This document shows positions 45,905-57,096 of a stretch of 64,000 nt of DNA, piece after piece. The DNA is from Labia minor (lineage: Eukaryota; Arthropoda; Insecta; Dermaptera; Spongiphoridae): assembly GCA_963082975.1 (NCBI GenBank), contig OY720345.1, forward strand, positions 16,890,491 to 16,954,490, in the 5' to 3' direction. Both the position numbers and the translations under genes were made by a program. Position 1 is the stretch's first letter. Every line of letters starts with the position of its first letter. Under the pieces are notes generated by a model, which was not told the origin of the DNA, ran no database searches, and saw only the letters and a list, made by a program, of their open reading frames with translations.

Positions 45905-45953
45905 TGTACATACACACAAACATTTTTCTCAACTTTGGCGAGATAGTAAAAAG
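45905..45953 (-). mobile_element. Family A repeat, 5'-end scrap
   Basis: Only the first ~50 bp of A on the minus strand (CTTTTTACTATCTCGCCAAAG then GTTGAGAAAAATG), just upstream of the mariner relic. Confidence 0.55.
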
Positions 45954-46541
45954 AGAATCGGTTCTCTTGTGTCCATAATCAATATATAAATTTCCATATT
46001 CAATATATAAATTGAAATATGATATAATTGCGTTTTTGAATTTTATTATTTTCAATATAATTTATTTAACTTTTTGTGTCTATTTGGAGAGAATTTTGTA
46101 ACTATCTTTTCCACTAATTTCCAATTAATTATTTGACTGGAAACACTTTGTACCCTTTCTTAGTTGGGATATTAATACTTGAACCATTCGTCAAAATCAC
46201 TAAAAAAGAATTGTTTGATGAAATTCCTTTATGGTAAAACAACTTTTAATAATTTATTCTTCTAGTATCAATGTTGGTAACTTATCTACTCATTTAAGGA
46301 AGTTTGTTTACCTTTATTAATTCATGAAATCTTTTTTCTTATATTAGGTTAAAACAAGGATTCCAAACCTTTTTCATGGTCGAGCTCTTTATAACTTTCT
46401 TGTCCTTAAATAGTCCCCTATTTTTTATTTTTTTTTTTATTCAGTAATAATATATCATATATAGTTTAACATAGAACAATGAACTTTTAATAGAGTATAT
46501 TTTTGACAAATTTACAAGAAAGTAACATTTTTATTACATTA
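45954..46541. other. AT-rich intergenic sequence, no feature seen
   Basis: A short tandem AATATATAAATT...AATATATAAATT duplication lies at about 45977-46010. Nothing else is recognised. Confidence 0.4.
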
Positions 46542-46867
46542 CTATAGTCGAGGAGGTAAGAGTTGGTGCATGAGGGGTGGCGGCCAGGAGAGGCGGGGCT
46601 ACCTCTTTCTCCTAGAGTGATTTCCCCTCCACAGTTTTATACTCTCTCAAACTTTCCGGGTAATAAAAAAGTAATTTTGACAAAGATTTTTATTTTATTT
46701 ATTTATTTTTTTTAATTAGACTTCTCATTAGTTGACATTCACCAAACTCCTACAATATTTATCGAGGTTAAGTTAGGTTTTGTAGGAATGGTAGGGGCAA
46801 GCGCGGGAACTGCTTGGCCGAGGGTGAGGATCGGCTCATGCACCAACTCTTACCTCCTCGACTATAG
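46542..46867. mobile_element. Tc1/mariner-type MITE with perfect 33-bp inverted repeats
   Basis: 46542-46574 (starting CTATAGTCGAGGAGG) is the exact inverse of 46835-46867, and TA flanks both ends (46540-46541, 46868-46869). The interior is G+C-rich at both ends and AT-rich in the centre. No ORF. The perfect long repeats argue for a recent insertion. Confidence 0.88.
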
Positions 46868-47151
46868 TAGTAGTATAGTAGAGCTAATATTATTTAACAA
46901 AACTTACAATTCAATATTTTATAAATTAATAATATAGGCATTCCTATTTGTAATGAACTGAATGAATAATGACTGAAAAAATTAATCTAACGGTTGAGAC
47001 TGATGATATTTAATAATCTTTTTGATATCAAGGACAAATTTTTATTATTAATAAATTCATTAATTTAATATTATGAAATATTTTATTAAATAAAATTATT
47101 ATATTATGAAAATAATAATTTACAAAAAATAAACACAATCCAAAAAAAAGG
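46868..47151. other. AT-rich spacer
   Basis: Nothing recognised. Confidence 0.5.
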
Positions 47152-47440
47152 GTAATTGTTTACAAAACGGGAAGCTTCAGGGATTTGGATGAAACTTTGC
47201 CAAAGGATTTCTTTTTTAATTCTAAAGAAACTTTCCTTATGCAATATTTCTCGGTCTCTTATAGTTTACGAGATAAAAATTATTAAAATTTGCATATATT
47301 GTAAATCCATTTACATTCTATTTAGCTACACGTTTTGTTCATTTGGCCAGCAGAGGGCTCCACTAATTTTCTTTTTTTTTTTTAGTGTGGTTTGGATATA
47401 TGAAAATTAAAAAAATAATTAATTAAATAATTATAATTTA
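47152..47440. mobile_element. Family F MITE, half copy
   Basis: It has one terminal arm (AATTGTTTACAAAACGGGAA...TTCCTTATGCAATA) and the core with CCAGCAGAGGGCTCC (47347-47361). The opposite arm is missing. The outermost ~30 bp differ from the 33-kb copy but match the right end at 51.98 kb, so it belongs to a distinct subfamily. Confidence 0.75.
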
Positions 47441-47602
47441 TTTTAATAAATATACATTTTTTAGAGTAAACCCTAAAAACAGTATCAATTTTTAACACTT
47501 TTTTTTATCTAAATATACTTTCTCCTTGTCTTGTAAATATAGGTTTATTATATAAATATATATAACTTAGCAAATGGGATCTTTTTCTTGCCACCATATA
47601 AG

Positions 47603-47638
<36 letters not shown>

Positions 47639-48256
47639 AATAGGGGTTGTTTTTCTAAAGCTGGAGTGAGTTCTAATTGCATGCAATGTATCACTGGAGC
47701 ACAAAAAACTAAAGCATACTCCTCCCAAGTAGTTATCTTGAAATATTGTTTTAAAGTCTCCCTCTCTCTTTTTCTCTTACCTACCAAGATAACTTACTTT
47801 TTTTCCTCCTTTTTCTTAATTTCAACTTAATTTATTTGTAAAGAGATAGGTATAAAGATTTATTTTATTACTTTATTTAATTGATAAACAAATGAAGAAG
47901 ATAATATACTACTATGTATACATGTACTCTGTGTGAACATGTATATTTATATTTTAATTAAAAAATATATTAATTCTGAATGTGAAATAATCTGTGAATA
48001 ATATTTATATAGAGAAAAATGATTTTAAAACGAATCTTATATATGAATACAATCAACAAATTTAAATGTATGACAGTTTTCTTATTTAGTAGGGTATGGA
48101 GGGGGGCTTTGCCTTTTTCGACCTCTTCATATTTAGTTATATTTTAAATAGTAGATATAGAGTGTACTACTATCAATGTTTCTTTTTAATTTTCAAATTT
48201 TTATATTTTTTTATTCTAAATACAATATATGACAGTGATGGCGAACCTATGACCCG
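47441..48256. other. AT-rich stretch with (TA)n
   Basis: (TA)n at about 47606-47636. At 48232-48256 lies a truncated hAT end (GTGATGGCGAACCTATGACC) that directly abuts repeat A. Short frames around the (TA)n tract are artefacts. Confidence 0.45.
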
Positions 48257-48820
48257 TTGAGATTTTGATGTTTTTATACGTTTTGAAGGTTCCTGAATCA
48301 TTTTCACTGAGGTTGAGAAAAATGTCTGTGTGTATGTGTGTATGTATGTAACCAATATTACGCAAAAACGATTTGAGCTAGAATGATTAAATTTGGTACA
48401 TGGGCATTATTCAAAATCCATAGTTTTCTATCAACTTTTGAGAAATCTAGCTCAACCGGAAGAGGGCCATTGCCGACAACCTTTTGTTTTGTTTTTTCTT
48501 CTAAAGTGACCGTAAATATAAAGATATATGTTTGATAATTTTTCACATGATTAATAATTGTATAAAACTGCTATACATAGAATTTCAGCTTGATTGAATC
48601 TCTGAAAGTACTAGAATTAATTTTTTAACACTGCAAATCTCACGCGCCAACACGTGACGTGGTGCCATCAACAAAGAGCCAAACATGCGCTGGTTTAATA
48701 AAGATTATTTATTAATTTTAATTTATAATTAATTAAAAATTTTATTTAAATATAATATATGTGTGTTAAGTAATCCAATTCAAATTTGCGAGATAGCTGA
48801 GTGGAGACACTCCAGATTTT
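48257..48820 (+). mobile_element. Family A repeat, copy 8, within an inverted duplication
   Basis: It lacks only the first ~45 bp. It shares private variants (GATAGCTGAGTGG, TGTGTGTTAAGTAATCC) and its 3' flanking ~80 bp with the copy at 56533-57092, in inverted orientation. Confidence 0.8.
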
Positions 48821-48905
48821 TTTTATTTTATATTTGAATGCTGAAATCACCACATTTCTTATATTAATAAGGAAATAGATGTGATCAATTGTCTTTGTGA
48901 TTAAT
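48821..48905 (+). repeat. Unique flank shared with 56447-56532 (inverted duplication)
   Basis: The ~80 bp after the A copy, including TGAAATCACCACATTTCTTA and AGATGTGATCAATTGTC, appear as an apparently identical inverse at 56447-56532. A duplication therefore copied the A element together with its flank. Confidence 0.85.
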
Positions 48906-48968
48906 TTAAATTAATATATGTTATTTAATCCAATTCAAATTTGCGAGATAGTCGAGTGGACAGATTTT
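48900..48968 (+). mobile_element. Family A repeat, 3'-end scrap
   Basis: TTAATCCAATTCAAATTTGC-type tail with GCGAGATAGTCGAGTGGA, directly after the duplicated flank. Confidence 0.6.
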
Positions 48969-49672
48969 TACCAGGAAAATAGTTCTGGATATTTAGAAAT
49001 AGGTGGAAATTTAATATGTTTTTTTAAAGATATCATCATATTTATCTTTTTTTACCTTTGAATACAAATTATACTACAATTATAAGTAAATGTTTTTTTA
49101 CTAGTAAATTCATTTAGAATAATAATGTTATTTTATTAAAATAAATTGCAACACCTATGATTTGAACATTACAAGGCAACCATTCTACTGGTTGGCCTGA
49201 AATCAATAAATATTTAAACTTTGAATTTTAATCGAAACTTTGCCTTAAACTCTTTTTACAATTTACTAAATATGAGTGAATATTTACTATTGTAAGAAGA
49301 GACGTCACCAACAAGTTCCATGATGGATGCGCCAATTTGTAGAGGGGGGTGACTAGTCGGTCCTTATAAGGGGATGGAGGAAAGGGAAAATAGAAAGAAA
49401 GTCTGTTGAGCGTCACCTAATTTTCTAAATTGGCAAAAAAGGAGAGGAAAGATGATTAATAATAAATTTATAGAAGAAGGGGAAGAAAGTGAGATAATCT
49501 CATTAATATCTATATTATATTTACAAAATAAATGTGTACACTAGGAATACAATTATATTAATTATACAATTATATGGAAAGGGAAATTATCGTAAGAGAA
49601 TTTTGATTAAGTAAGAATTGTTAACACATTAAGAAGACCTCCATTCTCCTTTTTATGATGGTGAGTGTTCTT
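48969..49672. other. Intergenic stretch, one small G+C-richer patch
   Basis: The patch at about 49290-49450 has GAGGGGGGTGAC. The 62-codon minus frame there has no family motif. ATGATG/GTGAGTG near 49656 looks like a splice donor but has no exon support. Confidence 0.3.
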
Positions 49673-50117
49673 TTTTACTATCTCGCCAGAGATAGTATTG
49701 GGATCACGAAAATTTTCGATGTTGAGATTTTGATGTTTTTATACGTTTTGAAGGTTCCTGAATCATTTTCAATAAGGTTGAGAAAAATTTTTTTTCCTCT
49801 AAAGTGACCGTAAAAATAAAGATATTTGTTTGATAGTTTTTCACATGGTTAAAAATTGTATAAAACTGCTATATATAGAATATCAGATTGATTGAATTGC
49901 TAAAAGTACCGGAAATAATTTTTTAACTCTGCAAATCTCACGCGCCAGCACGTGACGTGGTTCTATCAACAAAGAGCCAAACATGCGCTGGTTTAATAAA
50001 TATTATTTATTAATTTTAATTTATTATTTATAATTAATTAAATTTAATTTAAATATAATATATTATGTTATTTAATTCAATTCAAATTGCGAGAGAGTCG
50101 AGTGGAGACACTCCAGC
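49673..50117 (+). mobile_element. Family A repeat, copy 9, microsatellite region deleted
   Basis: Intact 5' end with the perfect hairpin ACTATCTC-gcca-GAGATAGT, AGTATTG and the CACGCGCCAGCACGTGACG block. It ends in the GAGTG-gaga-CACTC stem-loop. About 150 bp around the microsatellite are missing. Confidence 0.8.
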
Positions 50118-50354
50118 TAATTCTCAATGGCTTGATCCTGTCACTTGTTTTTAAAATAACCCAATAATGTAATTGTTTTTATTTGATTTTTACCTCATTT
50201 GGAGTAACCGTTAATATTGGCGACAAAGTAGAGAAAGACCGTTAGATTTGAAAAAATCCCCCTTTCACTATTATTATTTGAAAGTGATTATACACTGCAA
50301 ACTCATTTTTAAAATAACATAATTCTCTATCTCTTATCAAAGTCATCAAATGTT
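50118..50354. other. Spacer
   Basis: Nothing recognised. Confidence 0.5.
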
Positions 50355-50904
50355 TAAAAAGGTTAAAATTTACATATAAATCCATTTACATTCTATTTAG
50401 CTACCATGTTTGATTCATTTGACCATCAGAGGGCTCCACTAATTTTCTTTTTTTTTTTTTAATTGGTTTGGATATATGAAAATTAAAAAACTAATTAATT
50501 AAATAATTTTTCTATATCCAAACCGAACTGAAAAAAAAACCCGAAAATTAGTGAATAAATTAATAATTAATGAATTTGTCAATAAAACATTATTAAATGG
50601 CTGCTCATTCTTAACTAGTTTATCTGACCAACTTTAATATTTTTTATCTCGTAAACTATAAAATACCGAGAAATATTGTATAAAGAAAGTTTCTTTAGAA
50701 ATAAATAAGCGGGAGTGTCCTCCCCTAGATTTTCCCGCATATAAATAGGTATAAAGAGTTGTGAATGAATATTTAGAATGTGTAAACTTGGTATTGATAG
50801 AGCCAGTTCTTATTAGTTTATTGGTGTCAAATTTGATATTTGGTAACATTTATATATATATAGAATAAAGTGCTACTTCCGGTTAACTGATATTTTAAAT
50901 GTAA

Positions 50905-51421
50905 AAAAAACAGATATGGATATAATATAAATATTTTTAATTTTATTTTATTTATAATATATAAGGGCTGGCTGTGACGTCATGAAGTGCTGGGTGACGT
51001 CATATAATTTTAAATTAAGAAAAAACTAATGAAGATGATTTTTCTCGAGGATAAAACCAATACAAAGTGCATAACACGTGGAGATATGCCTTCACGTGAA
51101 ATTTGATATGAAAATAACCCTTCACTTCCTCTCCTCAATCGGCAATACTAGCACTTCCGGTTTACGGATTTGCACCAAAAGTTGATCCATTCATCATACT
51201 GATGAATTAAGTAAATATACCAAATTTCATCAAAATCCGTTGAGCCGTTCAAGCTGTACACATCTCTACGGACACACAGCGGACGGACGGACAGACATCA
51301 TGCTAAAAATACTTTTTTCTGTTAAGAAAATGCATGATTCGTGGAGACATGTACCTAAAAATATCCACAGGTGAATTTTGGTGTGAAAACAATACCTCCC
51401 TTACTATCGGTCGGCAAAAAA
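50905..51421 (-). mobile_element. Family B repeat inside C copy 3, 3'-truncated
   Basis: Same junctions and same 3' truncation as the B at 5688-6222. Paired TGACGTCA sites lie at about 50976-51002. The GACGATAG in the 5' end has lost a few bases (GCCGACCGATAG). Confidence 0.78.
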
Positions 51422-51715
51422 GAAACGCTACTTGTATAGGTAAAATGTCACTTCTGGTAGTCAGATCATGATGAAATTTGGTATCTCAATTTTTTTCATA
51501 TTTTTAAATCTATATACAAAATATGAAGCAAATATCTCGAAGCAAACTGGTACTTTACTTGAAAGGTAAACGCAACCAGTGTAGGTAAAGTACCACTTCC
51601 GGTTAACCGATTTTGACGAAATTTTGATAGAAATCTACAAACTGTAAATAATATCGGTGTACCAAATTTCGAAGTCCTAGCTTGATTTGTTTTTGAGTAA
51701 ATTTGCTTACAGACA

Positions 51716-51746
<31 letters not shown>

Positions 51747-51783
51747 CATACATACATACATACATACATACATACATACATAC
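51716..51783. repeat. (CATA)n microsatellite in C copy 3
   Basis: About sixteen CATA units ending in CACACACACAGACAT, the inverse of the array at 5310-5392. Confidence 0.95.
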
Positions 51784-51983
51784 ACACACACACAGACATA
51801 ATTCGAAAAATGGTATTTTCCGACTCAGGGAGGTCTAAAACGTCAAGATCTATCGAAATCTCGAAGTCGAAATTTTTGACGATTCCAATACTTCCCTTAT
51901 ACGAAGTATGCGGGAAAGTAAAAAGGAATCCTTTGGCAAAGTTTCATCCAAAACCCTGAAGCTTCTCTCTTTGTAAACAATTA

Positions 51984-52507
51984 CTGATTAAAGGATAAAA
52001 AACAAATAAATGTGTGTGTAATATATACCGGTTGATTGGTTTTCTTATAATTTGAGTACAAAATACTATTCTAATTTTAAATGATTCAATATTTTTCTTT
52101 ATTATTTCTTTTCTTTTCTTTTTTTTTATAATAAAATAATAATAATAATTTTGTTGGGATGAACAAAGAAGAAGGAACTTGGTTGATCAAACATAAAGAG
52201 GAAAGAGCCGGGAGGGCTTTGTACTTACAGATATCTCTATAGTATATCATATCTCTATCGAGAAAGCAAAAAGTTTCAAAACGCCAACGTCATCGCCTGA
52301 GGTCTCCTAAAATGCCCTTCTAAAGCAGAATACTACCCCCACCCTTCACCATCTCCATTCTGAAGGGGTGGTTAGCCCCAAACTAAAGATCAAAGCTTCT
52401 TGTTCTAAACATGAATGATAACCGTATCATACAACTCTTGATCCAAATCACTTTGGAATGTCGACTATTCATTTGTGAACTCAATCTACGACTAAATTCT
52501 ATTAAAA
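51984..52507. other. Intergenic stretch with a G+C-richer patch
   Basis: 52150-52500 contains AGATCAAAG (TCF/LEF-like, about 52387) and TTGATCAAA, with no ORF. Regulatory or exonic function is possible but not shown. Confidence 0.3.
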
Positions 52508-52749
52508 AAAAAGAATGCATTCAATTTAAAAATTTATGAAGAAAAAGAGAGAGTTATTCAAAATTATAATGAAATTTTTTATAATTATTTCTTTTGATAT
52601 TAAAATTAAATATTTTTTTAATTTTTTAGATAATATCATATTTTTTTTATTTCGTTCTAATAAATTAAATAGGGGAAAGTGGCTCACATTGGGAAAACAT
52701 TAATTTTTGCCCTAAATTTTAAATTAACTTTTACTTCTTGCAGATTTAG
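52508..52749 (+). repeat. Direct repeat, left copy
   Basis: About 240 bp (GCATTCAATTTAAAAATTTA through GGGGAAAGTGGCTCACATTG to CTTCTTGCAGATTTA), repeated with few differences at 53066-53305. The two copies bracket a mariner fragment. Confidence 0.85.
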
Positions 52750-52875
52750 AGAAAGTATTGCACAATAAATTTGTAGGATGTGTTTGGATTCCATTGAAAA
52801 AGTAGGTAATAATTAATTAAGATTTTTATTTGTAGAATTTTCCTTTCATAAAAAATTTTGATAAATAAATAGAAA

Positions 52876-53065
52876 AACAAATCACGGATAATGCACCAAC
52901 TCACACATCATTGCTTGTTCGTGATTTTTTGGCCAAAAACAACATTGTAATCATGCCTCAACTACCGTATTCATCAGATTTGGCTCCCTGTGAGTTTTTC
53001 TTATTCCCAAAACTGAAGAGACCAATGAAAGAAAAGCGTTTTGTCACAATTAATGAGATTAAAAA
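52876..53065 (+). mobile_element. Mariner M1 internal fragment
   Basis: Encodes LLVRDFLAKNNIVIMPQLPY and SSDLAPCEFFLFPK. The third catalytic Asp position reads Glu (CEFF instead of CDFF). It ends abruptly at GAGATTAAAAAACAG where the right direct repeat begins. No terminal repeats. Confidence 0.85.
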
Positions 53066-53305
53066 ACAGAAGGCATTCAATTTAAAAATTTATGTAGAAA
53101 AAGAGAGTTATTCAAAATTATAATGAAATTTTTTATAATTATTTCTTTTGATATTAAAATTAAAAATATTTTTTTTTTTTATTTAGATAATATCATATTA
53201 TTTTTATTTCGTTTCTAATAAATTAAATAGGGGAAAGTGGCTCACATTGGGAAAACTTTAATTTTTGCCCTAAATTTTAAATCACCTTTTACTTCTTGCA
53301 GATTT
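53066..53305 (+). repeat. Direct repeat, right copy
   Basis: See 52508-52749. The mariner reading frame runs into this repeat, so the 70-codon frame at 52911-53123 is chimeric. Confidence 0.85.
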
Positions 53306-54233
53306 ATTAATACAAAAAAAAAATTGAAAAAAGTGTCTCAAGGTGACCTAATAATAAAAGATAAATTTATTTAATAATTATTTTTAATAGGAAATAAAAT
53401 AAAAATTAATATTCGATAAAATAATGTAGTGTGAAACATTTATTTAAAGAAATAATGAATTTGTTTCTTAATAGGGTCTCTTGGGTGTTGTCCATTAAAG
53501 AAAATCTCGAGATGGTGGGTAGAAAATAGTTTTAATCGAAAATCGAATTACAAATAAAAGGATAAAAGGAGTTGGAGGGAGGGAGGGGGGTGATTTGTTT
53601 TGAAGGGGAGAATGTCGGTCGGGAAACTAACCAACTTGCCATTAATTGGACCAATTTATCCTTTTAATTAAACATTTTCGTTTAATTCGTTCTTGGAGTT
53701 TATTACGATGTCATTTATATTCCTTATCTTTTATTATGTATCATTAGAGTAAACTCTTTTAAGTGGTCCTGAGATCGTTGCCCGCGGGTCGATGGATTAT
53801 ATAAATCAATTTAATAGGCAAACATTTAATGAATGTCTAATTCGTTAAGAAATATTATATGTATTTAGGGTATTTATACTAAATACGAAATATTTATTCT
53901 AAAATGAATTACAATCTGAAAATAATACCAAATGAATATAAAAAGTCATATAACTCACTGGTGTATTGGGAGGGGAACGAGAGGGAACGACGTTCCCTTA
54001 CCATTTTTCAGAACCGGAACGCGTTCCAGTACTTTTTCATATCCCGACAACTCCCACTTAAATCTACTGTTAGAATTTCTTTTTTTTTTGTGTTGGAAAT
54101 ATTTTGTATAGTAAGAATAAGAAAAAATAAAAACTTATATATGGAAAAAAATAGTTCGCTGAAAATAGGATTTTTTTTTTGCTCTCACTATGCGTTCCCT
54201 TACTTCTTATTTTACCAATACATATTATATAGT
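53306..54233. other. Intergenic stretch with possible MITE
   Basis: A G+C-richer patch lies at 53470-53680. Between about 53958 and 54224, GGTGTATTGGG and CCAATACAT face each other around GTTCCC/GGGAACG motifs, suggesting another hAT-like MITE. The 133-codon frame 53904-54305 crosses into the next element and is not a gene. Confidence 0.3.
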
Positions 54234-55316
54234 AGGGGTGGCGAAACTCCTTGGATAGTCCGAGCCATTTTTCAAAATTTGAAATTTTTCGCGAGCCTTA
54301 ATTAAATTCGTGTTTAAAAAGTATGCAAAAATGATATTAAAAAAAAACTTACGAGTATAAATAAAAATACAAAATATAGATATTGAATTTAAATATTAAA
54401 AATTAAACATATTTATTTTACTTCTCTTGATAATTCATTAAAATTTGATCAATTTGGTGACTGTATTTCAGATGCTACTTTGTTAATACTGATCGGTGTT
54501 TGGATTTTAAGAATTTTAAAGTGAAATAAAATAATTCACACACACACACACACACACATAGACTTAAGTATGTTGTTCCGAATATTAAAATAATTCGACA
54601 AGGATCCTTTTTTTAATTCAGGATATTTTAATTCTGGTACAAATTTCCAAAATTCAGTGATCGTCGTAGACTTATATTTTAATTGAAAAGCTTAATATTC
54701 ATGCATCTCTATTAATTCTAATTATCAATATTGGAAATGGAAAACTTACCTTGAAGTATATTAATTTCAAAATGAATTCAATAAAAATTCAAGAGACGAT
54801 TTAAAATAATTTAAGTCTTTGGAATTTCATCAATATTCGTTCTAACTGGTTGGGTTTTTATTCTTTAATATTTGAACACATTTTATTTAAATGACATGAT
54901 TTTTGGAAATGATAAAAAATGATAAAATGAATAATGTCCTATTGAAAAAATTTAAATATAGTTTGGTAATTAAATATACACACATTGTGAGAAGTCAGAT
55001 ATTATTTTTATCTTTCCCCTAAAATTGTGAATTCAATGTTTACAAATGTTCCATGATATTAATCAAAAATTTCTAACCACTCGTCATCTTCTAATTCTGA
55101 ATAGGTTATTATTACTTTTCATTTAAAAATCGGATCAAACAAATCTATAAGACGATTACAATATTGCACTTTTGTATTTCATATTTGTAATCAGTAATTT
55201 AAAAGTAATTTGGAAACATATATGGAACGATAATAATTTTTTAAAATATAACAAACATTTATCGAGAGCCACAAATAATCCTTCAAAACCGCAAGGCGCA
55301 GATTGGCCAGCCCTCT
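54234..55316. mobile_element. hAT-like element, degenerate
   Basis: Ends AGGGGTGGCGAAACTCC and (inverted) AGAGGGCTGGCCAATCTGCG are typical of one class of hAT elements, as are the GCGAGCC and GAGAGCCACAAA motifs near each end. Near-matching TATATAGT / TATATA(C) flanks suggest an 8-bp duplication. The 1.1-kb interior has no transposase frame; a (CA)n tract lies at 54537-54560. Confidence 0.55.
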
Positions 55317-55322
55317 TATATA

Positions 55323-56193
55323 CTAGATATGTTCAAAAGAAAAGGTGAATTTTGAATTTTCTTGGGCTGTGTACATTTGATTATCGAATTTTTTTTGTTA
55401 TGTTGGTACACTTATGTTTCTCATATCAGCCATTTTGGATTAGTAGTTTGTTTTTGGCAACTGAAAAAGTTAGTCACGTTTTTGTGTGTTCTTCGATTTT
55501 TTAAAGAATCTTTATTAAATTTTGCGTTAAAAATAGAATAACGTGCTGCAATGTACTTAAAATGTTGACTGTGGCATTCGGCAAGTCTACTTTGTCTCAA
55601 AAAAAATGTTTATAAGTGGTACAAGAGCTTTACAGAATCACGCCAAGTTCGATCAAATGGGAAGGTTTTGCTCACTGTTTTCTTCGATTACAATGGCGTG
55701 GTGCATCAAGAGTTCATGCCAAGAGGTCGAACTTTTAATTAGGAATATTACAAGGAAGTTATGCAAGGTTTGCATTGGAATATGGATCAAACGATCGGAA
55801 TTGTAGAAAAACAAATCACGGATAATGCACCAGCTCACACATCATTGCTTGTTCGTGATTTTTTGGCCAAAAACAACATTGTAATCATGCCTCAACTACC
55901 GTATTCACCAGATTTGGCTCCCTGTGACTTTTTCTTATTCCCAAAATTGAAGAGACCAATGAAAGAAAAGCGTTTTGTCACAATTAATGAGATAAACTCG
56001 GAATCGAAGAATGAGCTGATGGTCATACCGAAAAGCGCATTTCAGAAGTGCTTCGACTATTGAAAGAAGCGCTAGCATAAGTGCAATTATATCTGAGGGA
56101 AATTACTTTGAAGGGGACAAAATGGATTATGACGAATATATAAATACTTTTCAAAATAACTCAAAATTCACCTTTTCTTTTGAACAAACCTCG
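55323..56193 (+). mobile_element. Mariner M1, most complete copy (871 bp, inactive)
   Basis: TA-flanked (55321-55322, 56194-56195). Terminal repeats share GTTCAAAAGAAAAGGTGAAT. Reading + strand after the leader: a short N-terminal piece, then (after a deletion of the first-Asp region) VLLTVFFDYNGVVHQEFMPR, ITDNAPAHTSLLVRDFLAK (second Asp), YSPDLAPCDFFLFPK (third Asp), and IPKSAFQKCFDY stop. A frameshift and an in-frame stop separate segments. An intact relative would be about 1.3 kb. Frames 55606-55806 and 55761-56063 are fragments of it. Confidence 0.9.
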
Positions 56194-56446
56194 TATACGT
56201 AGTTTATTGCTTTCAAAATTAATATAATATAGTATATTTTTAATTTAATTCATATGATTAGTTATAAACTAATAATAATATAAAAGGTGAAACTTTGTTA
56301 TTGATAGATGTTTAAATATTGTTAGTGACTTTTGTTTTATACGGTAGATAAAAAGTTTGCTACCCATTTGGAAGGGCGTTGATATATAGATGTGTTTGTT
56401 CAAGCATTCTCAATCTAATAAGATTAATTGGAGGAAACTTTTATAA
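56194..56446. other. Spacer
   Basis: Nothing recognised. Confidence 0.5.
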
Positions 56447-56532
56447 TTAATCACAAAGACAATTGATCACATCTATTTCCTTATTAATATAAGAAATGTG
56501 GTGATTTCAGCATTCAAATATAAAATAAAAAA
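56447..56532 (-). repeat. Flank of inverted duplication, second copy
   Basis: Inverse of 48821-48905; see that entry. Confidence 0.85.
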
Positions 56533-57092
56533 AATCTGGAGTGTCTCCACTCAGCTATCTCGCAAATTTGAATTGGATTACTTAACACACATATATTATA
56601 TTTAAATAAAATTTTTAATTAATTATAAATTAAAGTTAATAAATTATATTTATTAAACCAGCGCGTGTTTGACTCTTTGTTGATTGCACCACATCACGTG
56701 CTGGCGCGTGATTATCAGTCAAAGTGTTAAAAAAATCATTCCAGTACTTTCAGCGATTCAATCAAGTTGAAATTCTATATATAGCAGTTTTATAGAATTT
56801 TTAATCATGTGAAAAACTTTCAAACATATATCTTTATTTTTATGGTCACTTTAGAAGAAAAAAAATCAAAACGTTGTAGGTAATGACCCTCTTCCGATTG
56901 AGCTACATTTCTCAAAAGTTTATTATTCTAGCTCAAACTGTTTTGCGTAATCTTGTCTACATACACACACAGAGATTTTTCTCAAACTTAATGAAAATGA
57001 CTCAGGGACCTTTAAAACGTATAAAAACATCAAAATCTCGACATCGAAAATTTTCGTGATCGCAATACTATCTATGACGAGATAATAAAAAT
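56533..57092 (-). mobile_element. Family A repeat, copy 10
   Basis: Full length apart from a small deletion after AAAAGTTTATT near 56922. It carries the private GATAGCTGAGTGG variant of the 48-kb copy. It ends TTATTATCTCGTCATAGATAG on the minus strand. Confidence 0.82.
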
Positions 57093-57096
57093 AAAT

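Larger units (their letters stand above)
50708..51923 (-). mobile_element. Family C repeat, copy 3, composite carrying an inserted B, nested in F
   Basis: On the minus strand: CTTTCCCGCATACTTCGTAT 5' end, (GTAT)n, GTTAACCGGAAGTGG, junction GCGTTTCTTTTTTGCCGACC into B, back to C at CAGTTAACCGGAAGTAGC. It ends with TATGCGGGAAA and the GGGAG/CTCCC stem-loop. It carries about 90 bp (50781-50870) absent from the 5-6 kb copy. Frames at 51496-51959 are microsatellite artefacts. Confidence 0.82.
50355..51983. mobile_element. Family F MITE split by a C-B composite
   Basis: The F core (CCATCAGAGGGCTCC at 50423-50437, GAAAATTAGTGAATAAAT) continues to CTTTAGAA at 50700. It resumes after the insertion at GGAATCCTTTGGCAAAG, ending TTGTAAACAATTA at 51983. 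The unoccupied version CTTTAGAATTAAAAAAG is seen inverted in the 47-kb copy. The left arm is missing. Confidence 0.8.

Noticed and set aside
53904..54305. 133-codon + strand frame
   Set aside because: Phe/Ile/Arg-rich chance composition, crosses from a MITE-like piece into a hAT-like element, no motif.
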